Origin: Candidatus Neomicrothrix sp. UBA2110 | GTDB taxonomy: Bacteria > Actinomycetota > Acidimicrobiia > Acidimicrobiales > Poriferisodalaceae | Direction: 5' to 3' | DNA length: 7,194 nt | Assembly (NCBI GenBank): GCA_002331465.1 | Contig: DCYM01000090.1 | Coordinates: 8,394-15,587 of the forward strand | Shown here: positions 1 through 5,396 of the stretch, piece after piece | Layout of the letters: every line of letters begins with the position of its first letter | Position numbering within the stretch: the stretch's first letter is position 1 | Notes under the pieces: generated by a model | Databases searched by the model: none | Told to the model about the DNA's origin: nothing | Seen by the model: only the letters and a program-made list of their open reading frames with translations | Translations under genes and position numbers: made by a program

Positions 1-957
1 GTTAGATGGCTCGTAACTCAAGTCGATTTTCCGTTACCGGGAACTCCCGTTGAACTTTCCCAGGGAAATGCAACGACTCGGTCTCATCCTGGAGATCCTC
101 TGGTGGTGACCGTGGAGTCACAACCTATTCGAGGGATTGAGATCGAGATAGCAGAAGATGTCACCACGACCGATCTCACAGCACGACTCAGAGTCGAGAT
201 CGTGGGGCCTGATGAGTTGGTTCGAGTAGGTCGTCGACACGTACGAGGCTTTTTGCCGGCCGGCCGGCATTGGATTCCTGTTGCTGCGGAAGATTTGCCC
301 GTCGGTGGTGAGGCATTAGTTCGGATACGTCTCGATGGCGACGATGGAGTCATGGCGTTGCGGACCGATGACTCTGGCGAGCCCGTGCTGCATGGAATGG
401 CACCTTCTGATGACGGTTTGCGTTTGGCTTATGCCGATGACGTGGCTATTTGGGAGAACCTTGACGCCGTGCAACGAATCAGGTTCGCCTCATACGGAAT
501 GGTGGTTCGCGATCAAGTTGAACGGATAGCTACTTTGCAGGCGCCACTACCTTCTGAGGTAGTGGTCCTCTCCGACCAGTCCAACCACCTGACTGATCCT
601 GAAGGCGCCACAGCAGTCATCCATAACGTGGATGATCGACTCGATAGTGTCAGCATTTCCCTGACCAGCACTGGGCCGGGTTGGCTGGTGGTAGCTGACG
701 CTATCCAAAGCGATTGGACTGTAAAGGTGAACGATGTGGCCGGCATGCTGGTCCACGCAGATCATGCGTTAGTGGCGGTGGCGGTTCCCGAGGGCTCAAG
801 TGTTGTCGAACTGGTGTATGAGCCTTCCGGTTTGAAAGCTGGCGTTTCGGTGTCCGCTGTATCCCTACTGATTCTTCTGTCCTTAGTGTGGGGCGCTAGC
901 CGCAGTCGTGTCGAAGATCAGTTCTCGTCAGGTGGTTCAACGCCTGGGTTTGGGTGA
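1..957 (+). CDS. YfhO-like membrane protein, C-terminal part (5' end outside window)
   Basis: The frame is open from base 1 to the TGA at 955-957, giving 318 residues of a longer protein. A GTG at 103 is only an internal codon, since the frame continues upstream without a stop. Most of the fragment looks like a soluble, beta-rich extracytoplasmic domain. The last third matches the C-terminal pattern of YfhO-family proteins: a 'WENLDAVQRIRFA' stretch (usual family form 'ENPnAlpRaf'), then 'GWLVVADAIQSDWTVKVND' (family 'gyLvvsdtyypGWkv.vdG'), then 'VPEGSSVVELVYEPSGLKAG', followed by one transmembrane helix at about 838-897 and a short polar tail. In Firmicutes YfhO is a multi-span GT-C-type protein that transfers sugars from a polyprenyl-phosphate carrier to envelope polymers outside the membrane. 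The catalytic N-terminal membrane part is not visible here, so activity and substrate are open. The 3' end overlaps the convergent glycosyltransferase gene by 40 bases. Family call is fairly sure, function is inferred. Confidence 0.75.
   Translation, partial: VRWLVTQVDFPLPGTPVELSQGNATTRSHPGDPLVVTVESQPIRGIEIEIAEDVTTTDLTARLRVEIVGPDELVRVGRRHVRGFLPAGRHWIPVAAEDLPVGGEALVRIRLDGDDGVMALRTDDSGEPVLHGMAPSDDGLRLAYADDVAIWENLDAVQRIRFASYGMVVRDQVERIATLQAPLPSEVVVLSDQSNHLTDPEGATAVIHNVDDRLDSVSISLTSTGPGWLVVADAIQSDWTVKVNDVAGMLVHADHALVAVAVPEGSSVVELVYEPSGLKAGVSVSAVSLLILLSLVWGASRSRVEDQFSSGGSTPGFG
254..269. repeat. perfect 16-bp GC-rich palindrome inside the YfhO-like gene
   Basis: TGCCGGCCGGCCGGCA reads the same on both strands. 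It is built from CCGG units within codons for L-P-A-G-R-H. It has no loop, so it is unlikely to be an RNA signal; it is a local run of self-complementary GC repeats, probably slippage or chance. Confidence 0.5.
544..565. repeat. perfect 9-bp inverted repeat with 4-base loop inside the YfhO-like gene
   Basis: CCACTACCT at 544-552 is exactly complementary to AGGTAGTGG at 557-565, around the loop TCTG. In RNA this would be a strong hairpin within the coding sequence (residues APLPSEVVV). No T tract follows, so it is not a standard terminator. It may be a codon coincidence or a local mRNA structure. Confidence 0.6.
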
Positions 958-1934
958 GGAGCGATGGTGAGTTCGATGTTGCGTACACGGCGCAGGACTC
1001 GCTCACCTATCACTCGGTTAGATCTCAAGAGATCTGCCAGAACTCCCAACATCAACATTTGCATCGCCATTAACAAGCAGACAGCTCCAACGATGAGCGA
1101 CTGGACATGGCCCTCTCCTCCACTTCTAAGGTAGAACCATCCAAAGCGCCCGAAGAGCGCTAGACCAGCTATCCCGAATAACGCTGCGGGGACATTGAAG
1201 ACTCGTAGAGGTTGGTGCATTGCGTATACCCGCGAGATTGTTCCGGCGGACCTTCGGACGTATTGGCGCTTCGAGCGGAAGAGCCGTGAAGGTCGCGTTG
1301 TTGGGTTGACTTTAATGGGTACGTCCGCGACCGCGAGGTCGGAGCGTCCAGCTTGGATCAGGGTTTCAAGGGTGTACGTAAATTGGGAAACCACGTTGGC
1401 TTGAAGTGCCGCTTCCCTGCTGTAGGCACGAAACCCTGAAGTGACATCAGAAACATCAGTCGCTGAAGCCTGTCGAACGACCCAAGATCCGAGGCGCTGT
1501 AAACATTTTTTTAGAAACGAGAACTCGCTGTGGTTGGCGATGTCTCGAGTTCCGATGACAAGGTCTGCATTTCCCTGCGTGATGGGCTCAACTAGACGTG
1601 GAATGTCCTCCGCCGAGTACTGGTTGTCCGCATCAGTGTTGACGATGACGTCGGCTCCAAGCTGCAGAGAGGCGTCAAGTCCTGCCTGGAATGCTACTGC
1701 GAGACCCTTATTTTGCGTGAGCTTGACGACGACGTCAGCGCCGTGAGCTTTTGCGATTTCTGCAGTTGCGTCAGTCGAACCATCGTCGACAATTAGCCAT
1801 AGGACTTCCTCGAAGCCAGGAACGGCCCGCGGTAGATCAGCCAGTGTCCCAGGCAATGCCGCCGCTTCGTTGAAACAAGGGATCTGGATGACCAGTCGCA
1901 CTTCCCCATTGTGGTGGACGAATGGACTAGACAC
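918..1934 (-). CDS. family 2 glycosyltransferase with two C-terminal membrane helices (DPM1/CsbB-like)
   Basis: This 338-residue protein has a GT-A fold at the N-terminus and a membrane anchor at the C-terminus. Visible GT2 signatures are 'VIQIPCFNEAAALP' (15-28), the nucleotide-binding 'VDDGSTDAT' (49-57), the metal-binding D101-A-D103, and the acceptor-side 'DVTSGFRAYSR' (163-173). A basic segment, 'RPSRLFRSKRQYVRR' (214-228), precedes membrane helices at about 246-269 and 278-303. This layout is typical of enzymes that load a sugar from a nucleotide donor onto a polyprenyl phosphate on the cytoplasmic face. The start is GTG at 1934-1932; an in-frame stop at 1949-1947 rules out a longer form. 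There is no convincing Shine-Dalgarno, and a GTG at residue 12, just before 'RLVIQIP', is a possible alternative start. It converges on the YfhO-like gene (overlap 918-957) and diverges from the crotonase gene. The sugar is unknown. Confidence 0.88.
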   Translation of the reverse strand: MSSPFVHHNGEVRLVIQIPCFNEAAALPGTLADLPRAVPGFEEVLWLIVDDGSTDATAEIAKAHGADVVVKLTQNKGLAVAFQAGLDASLQLGADVIVNTDADNQYSAEDIPRLVEPITQGNADLVIGTRDIANHSEFSFLKKCLQRLGSWVVRQASATDVSDVTSGFRAYSREAALQANVVSQFTYTLETLIQAGRSDLAVADVPIKVNPTTRPSRLFRSKRQYVRRSAGTISRVYAMHQPLRVFNVPAALFGIAGLALFGRFGWFYLRSGGEGHVQSLIVGAVCLLMAMQMLMLGVLADLLRSNRVIGERVLRRVRNIELTIAPHPNPGVEPPDEN

Positions 1935-1992
1935 GAGGGCGGGTGATTAATCATTACCAATATATTTTGACGTCGGATGCAAGACAGGACTT
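1935..1992. promoter_or_regulatory. short divergent intergenic region with a 10-bp palindrome
   Basis: These 58 bases separate two divergent start codons (GTG at 1934 on -, ATG at 1993 on +), so promoters for both genes are expected here or just inside the genes. The stretch is more AT-rich than its flanks, with a TATATTTT run at 1961-1968. It contains the perfect palindrome TGATTAATCA at 1944-1953, which could be an operator half or chance. AGGA at 1986-1989 lies only 3 bases before the + strand ATG, which is short for a Shine-Dalgarno. I could not fit a well-spaced -35/-10 pair on either strand, so no specific promoter is called. Confidence 0.4.
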
Positions 1993-2772
1993 ATGAGCGA
2001 CGAAGCTACCTACAAATTAAACGGCCATATCGCGACGATTACCTATAACCGTCCAGAATCTCTCAACGCGATCAATGGCGCAATGCGTGAATGTCTGAAC
2101 GCGGCATGGCTGGAGTTCTATAACGACCCTGAGGCATGGGTGGCCATTTTGACTGGCGCTGGGAGGGCTTTCTGCGCAGGCGCTGATTTACGTCCGGGTC
2201 AAGGCAACTCAGCAGGTACCTGGTCGGGGAGTTATTTTGAAATTCCTACGATTAACAGTTTCGAGAGCGGTTTGGAGCTTTGGAAACCGACCATCGCCGC
2301 AGTCAATGGTGCTTGCATCGGCTACGGCTTAACTGGAGCTATTGCGACTGATTTTCTTTTAGCTTCAGACCGGGCCGTGTTTGGCATGCCTGAGGTAAAG
2401 GTCGGAGTGCCGACCATTGTTGGGTCGATGCGGATCCCCTCGAAGGTGGCGTGGGCCGACGCGATGGAGATCTTGCTTACCGGAGACAACATTGACGCGC
2501 ATCGGGCAGCAGATATCGGGTTGGCCTGGCGGGTGGTTCCTCATGATGAACTTATAGATGAGGCGTACGCGTTAGCGGAACGCCTATGTCAGGGTGCGCC
2601 GCTCGCGGTGCGGGCTGTGAAAGAGGTCGCCACTCGCTCACAGCGAATGGGTTGGAACGAAGCAGTCCGAATGGGCGAAAGTATCCGAAGGATCGTCGGA
2701 ACGAGTGAGGATGCGCTTGAGGGCGTTGAGGCGTTTCGCGAGAAGAGGGCGCCTAGTTGGAAGGGGCGTTAG
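1993..2772 (+). CDS. enoyl-CoA hydratase/isomerase (crotonase) family protein
   Basis: This 259-residue protein has normal length for a single-domain crotonase, an acyl-CoA enzyme family of fatty-acid and related degradation in the cytoplasm. It shows the N-terminal 'ITYNRPESLNAI' (16-27), the first oxyanion-hole segment 'AFCAGADL' (59-66), the second, 'NGACIGYG' (105-112), and 'FGMPEVKVGVP' (130-140). Of the two catalytic glutamates of rat mitochondrial enoyl-CoA hydratase, the Glu164 equivalent is present as E134. The Glu144 position appears to be T114 (in 'GYGLTGA' where the hydratase has 'GGGCELA'). The usual 'PGAGGTQRL' loop is replaced by 'PTIVGSMRI'. Hydratase activity is therefore uncertain; an isomerase or another crotonase chemistry is possible. 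It stands alone on the + strand with its own short upstream region and a likely hairpin terminator after it. The start ATG has a weak, close ribosome binding site. Family sure, reaction not. Confidence 0.9.
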   Translation: MSDEATYKLNGHIATITYNRPESLNAINGAMRECLNAAWLEFYNDPEAWVAILTGAGRAFCAGADLRPGQGNSAGTWSGSYFEIPTINSFESGLELWKPTIAAVNGACIGYGLTGAIATDFLLASDRAVFGMPEVKVGVPTIVGSMRIPSKVAWADAMEILLTGDNIDAHRAADIGLAWRVVPHDELIDEAYALAERLCQGAPLAVRAVKEVATRSQRMGWNEAVRMGESIRRIVGTSEDALEGVEAFREKRAPSWKGR

Positions 2773-2777
2773 TCCCT

Positions 2778-2804
2778 TCAGCGGACGCGTTGCTGATTTC
2801 TATT
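2778..2804 (+). terminator. candidate rho-independent terminator after the crotonase gene
   Basis: Five bases after the stop codon begins an inverted repeat, TCAGC (2778-2782) with GCTGA (2792-2796). It can be extended inward by two G-U pairs to leave a 5-base loop. The T-rich run TTTCTATT (2797-2804) follows directly. The stem is short, so it may be a modest terminator. It lies between convergent genes; read on the - strand it lacks a T tract, so it would serve mainly the + gene. Confidence 0.42.
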
Positions 2805-2824
2805 CACCGAATGTAAGCAGTCGT

Positions 2825-3688
2825 TTAGGTTTCTAAAACCAGTCGGGCAACTACATCTGTGCCGAACGCTGTCAGGATCGCCAGATACAGAAGCCCGGTC
2901 GCTGCCATAACTGCGGCGTATTGACGTTCACGCAGGGCAGCTCGAGTAACAAGGACTAAGGCGATGGTCGTCACAGCACACGCGACCCAGAACCATCCAA
3001 GCATCCCTCCGTACCCGTCATCTATTGCCCCTGATAGGACTGACCACATACCTGTTGGAAGAAGTAGGAGACCCACCTCTAAGGGCCAGATTTTTCCCAG
3101 CCATGAGACCTGTTCGAGTAGGGGTTCTCGCCGCAGCCCCGGCTGAACCAAATACCAGTGTCCCAACAGCATTGCGTCAGTCACTGATCCCAGAAAGGCT
3201 GCGCCAACCAAAATTCGTGCCGTCTCCAGCAGCTGGTTGCCTCCGCTACTTAAACCAGTCGCGACTAGGCCGACCAGTCCGATAACTGGAGCGGCGAGAT
3301 CCCATCGAGGATCAAATTCTTTGCCTTGGGCATCACTGGAACTCAAGTTACGTTCGATGCCTGTTCGATCAACGATCGTTTGAGTCGATTCGTACTGCTC
3401 TGGTTGTTGTCCCGCTACCCCGACGCGTCGTCGAACAATTGACAGAAACAACGCGAGAGCAGCTGCGGCGCAGACACCAATCGACGCTGCATCGCGGATG
3501 GGTTCCGTTGCCCAGCCGTATCCGACGAGAGCGGCGAGTGCAGCTATGACTAAATAACTTGCTCTTAATAGCCACCCATACCCGAGACCTACTTCGCGTC
3601 GACGAGTGGTGATCCAACAGAACAGAAGACCGCCAGTCGCCCATTGCAGCAATACCGTTGCGGCGTCAAGCTGCGGACCTGCTGCCAT
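2825..3688 (-). CDS. conserved-looking integral membrane protein of unknown function, last gene of the lipoylation run
   Basis: I do not recognise this 287-residue protein. It is strongly hydrophobic, with eight likely membrane helices at about 8-27, 41-60, 66-86, 131-149, 155-182, 200-221, 228-250 and 257-280. They are split three plus five by a polar loop (about 87-130) rich in Q, S, E and R. The most distinctive stretch is 'MLLGHWYLVQPGLRREPL' (173-190), where H177 sits near the end of helix 5 followed by aromatic and basic residues. Such an in-membrane histidine could bind a cofactor or metal, but nothing proves it. No transport, transferase or peptidase signature is visible. The ATG at 3688-3686 is 31 bases after the lipoyl synthase stop, with a poor GAAGA ribosome site, so it is probably co-transcribed with the lipoate genes. 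The gene end faces the crotonase gene. That it is a real gene is well supported by length, hydrophobic pattern and placement. Confidence 0.72.
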   Translation of the reverse strand: MAAGPQLDAATVLLQWATGGLLFCWITTRRREVGLGYGWLLRASYLVIAALAALVGYGWATEPIRDAASIGVCAAAALALFLSIVRRRVGVAGQQPEQYESTQTIVDRTGIERNLSSSDAQGKEFDPRWDLAAPVIGLVGLVATGLSSGGNQLLETARILVGAAFLGSVTDAMLLGHWYLVQPGLRREPLLEQVSWLGKIWPLEVGLLLLPTGMWSVLSGAIDDGYGGMLGWFWVACAVTTIALVLVTRAALRERQYAAVMAATGLLYLAILTAFGTDVVARLVLET

Positions 3689-3719
3689 TCTTCGCAGTGT
3701 ATCGACGGTGTCAGCAAAG

Positions 3720-5396
3720 TTAGGGAGTTTTCAACAGCGCCCGAACGGCTGCGGCTGCCTTGTGGCTCGAGCGTGTAAGCGGACCGGCTTCTACGTGTCG
3801 GATTCCCATTCCTCGAGCCTTGTCAGCCCACATTTCGAATATTTCCGGGTCAACCCACCTGTGCACAGGGAGGTGCGCGCTGGTAGGTCTCAGGTATTGG
3901 CCGATGGTCACAATGTCAACTCCCACCGAAGCGAGGTCCCCAAGAGCGACCGTCACTTCGTCATCATTTTCACCGAGACCGACGATTAGCCCGGATTTGG
4001 TGACGGACCCATGTGTTTTAGCTCGAGCAAGGACTGTCAAACTTCGGGCATATCCGGCGTTGGGACGCACAGCACGTTGCAATCGGGCGACAGTTTCGAG
4101 GTTGTGATTGAGCACGTCGGGTCCCTCGTTCAACAGCGTTTCAAGGGGCCTTTTCTGTCCTGCAAAATCAGGAATGAGGGTTTCGATCGTGACGCCGGGT
4201 ACGCGAGATCTAATGGCATTTACGGTCTCTATAAATCCAAGGGAGCCTCCGTCATCGAGATCGTCACGAGCCACTGCGGTAATCACCACATGGGAGAGAC
4301 CCATCGTTGTAACGGCTTCTGCAACGCGACGGGGTTCGTCATGGTCTCGGGGTTCGGGTTTGCGAGTGTCGACTAAGCAGAAGCCACAAGCACGCGTGCA
4401 TCTTTTGCCGTTGATCATGAAGGTAGCTGTGCCTTCGCCCCAACATTCGTAGATGTTGGGGCATCCCGCTTCTTCACAAACTGTCGCCAGGTTCATGGGA
4501 TGCAAGGTTGAGCGCACTCGGCGGTATCCGTCATTCAAGTCGATCTGTGCTCTCATCCAGTGGGGTTTTCGTTCGGTGATTGAGAGTCCTTCAGTTACGC
4601 CTGCGTCGTTGAGTCGTCGTTGACGACGTTCGGTAGTTTTCCGATTTCTTAGAACAACCGGTAGGCCTTCAATCGCGCTCTTTTGTTGTTGCTCTGCGCT
4701 ACTGAACGGTGCCATATCAGTTTTCGGATTACGAAAGACCACGCCCGCTTCGTCGTGTCCATTCCCGCCCCACACTTCGGTTGCTCTTCGCTTTACAGCT
4801 TCCACAACCATTTCCATGGGCGTTTCAAGTCCCTGATCTCGCAAGCTCGTTACTCCGAAATCGTCTATCCCACATGGGATGATTCGATCGAACCACGAAA
4901 GATCTGTGGCGACGTTTAGGGCGAAGCCGTGCATGGTGCGTCCTCGGCTGAGTCGGACCCCAATCGCTGCGATCTTTTGACGGGAGGGGCTCTTAGGTTC
5001 AACCCACACCCCTGGGTAACCAGCTACCCGGCCGCAGTTAGGTAGACCTAGATCTGTGAGCGCGGCAATCAGCACATCTTCAACCTTTGAAACGTAGGCT
5101 TTGGTCTCTGCTAGTCCACCCCCTCGCCGCCCAGGCAAGGAAAGGATGGGGTAGCCGGTGAGTTGACCGGGACCGTGGTAGGTGATGTCGCCGCCGCGGT
5201 CTGTCGACTGATAGCTAGCGCCCATCACGTCTGGTTCGATCAAAAGGTTGGACAAATTGGCGTTGGGACCGCCAGTAAATACGTGTTCGTGTTCTACAAG
5301 CAGCAGGTGATCGTCAGAACTGTTGGTGAAGAGGTGCCGTTGGAGATCAGTCGCTTCTTGATAGGCGACGCTGCCAAGCCAACGCACTCGAAGCAT
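3720..5396 (-). CDS. lipB/lipA: fused octanoyltransferase LipB - lipoyl synthase LipA
   Basis: One uninterrupted 558-residue frame carries two complete enzymes of lipoate synthesis. Residues 1 to about 212 are LipB, which moves octanoyl from acyl carrier protein to a lipoyl-domain lysine. It shows 'DRGGDITYHGPGQLTGYPIL' (66-85), K141 in 'KIAAIGVR', 'MHGFALNV' (155-162) and the acyl-thioester cysteine C175 in 'PCGI'. Residues about 278-558 are LipA, which inserts two sulfurs by radical SAM chemistry. It shows the auxiliary-cluster C307-x4-C312-x5-C318, the radical-SAM C333-x3-C337-x2-C340, and the C-terminal 'RSSHKA' (542-547; usual form RSSYKA). Residues about 213-277 are a polar linker rich in K, R, Q and E. 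An internal ATG at 4715-4713 (M228) has no clear Shine-Dalgarno. The ATG at 5396-5394 follows the E2 stop codon with no gap, suggesting coupled translation. All key residues of both halves are present, so both activities are expected. Confidence 0.93.
   Translation of the reverse strand: MLRVRWLGSVAYQEATDLQRHLFTNSSDDHLLLVEHEHVFTGGPNANLSNLLIEPDVMGASYQSTDRGGDITYHGPGQLTGYPILSLPGRRGGGLAETKAYVSKVEDVLIAALTDLGLPNCGRVAGYPGVWVEPKSPSRQKIAAIGVRLSRGRTMHGFALNVATDLSWFDRIIPCGIDDFGVTSLRDQGLETPMEMVVEAVKRRATEVWGGNGHDEAGVVFRNPKTDMAPFSSAEQQQKSAIEGLPVVLRNRKTTERRQRRLNDAGVTEGLSITERKPHWMRAQIDLNDGYRRVRSTLHPMNLATVCEEAGCPNIYECWGEGTATFMINGKRCTRACGFCLVDTRKPEPRDHDEPRRVAEAVTTMGLSHVVITAVARDDLDDGGSLGFIETVNAIRSRVPGVTIETLIPDFAGQKRPLETLLNEGPDVLNHNLETVARLQRAVRPNAGYARSLTVLARAKTHGSVTKSGLIVGLGENDDEVTVALGDLASVGVDIVTIGQYLRPTSAHLPVHRWVDPEIFEMWADKARGMGIRHVEAGPLTRSSHKAAAAVRALLKTP

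Noticed and set aside
103..957. GTG at 103 as the start of the YfhO-like gene
   Set aside because: The same frame is open to base 1 with no stop, and a 284-residue protein without the family's membrane part would be atypical; the gene is cut by the window edge.
1020..1035. Inverted repeat AGATCTC-AA-GAGATCT inside the glycosyltransferase gene
   Set aside because: The 2-base spacer leaves little room for an RNA loop, and the sequence is explained by Leu, Arg and Ser codons; no T tract follows.
1967..1972. TTGACG as a -35 box for the crotonase gene
   Set aside because: A -10 at normal spacing would fall on the start codon itself and matches poorly.
4613..4627. GTCGTC/GACGAC inverted repeat in the LipB-LipA linker-coding region
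   Set aside because: It arises from a cluster of Arg codons (RRQRR) and is short; not a convincing terminator or gene boundary.
3720..4715. A separate LipA gene beginning at the internal ATG 4715
   Set aside because: There is no stop between the LipB and LipA parts and no clear Shine-Dalgarno before this ATG, so a single fused gene is the simpler reading.
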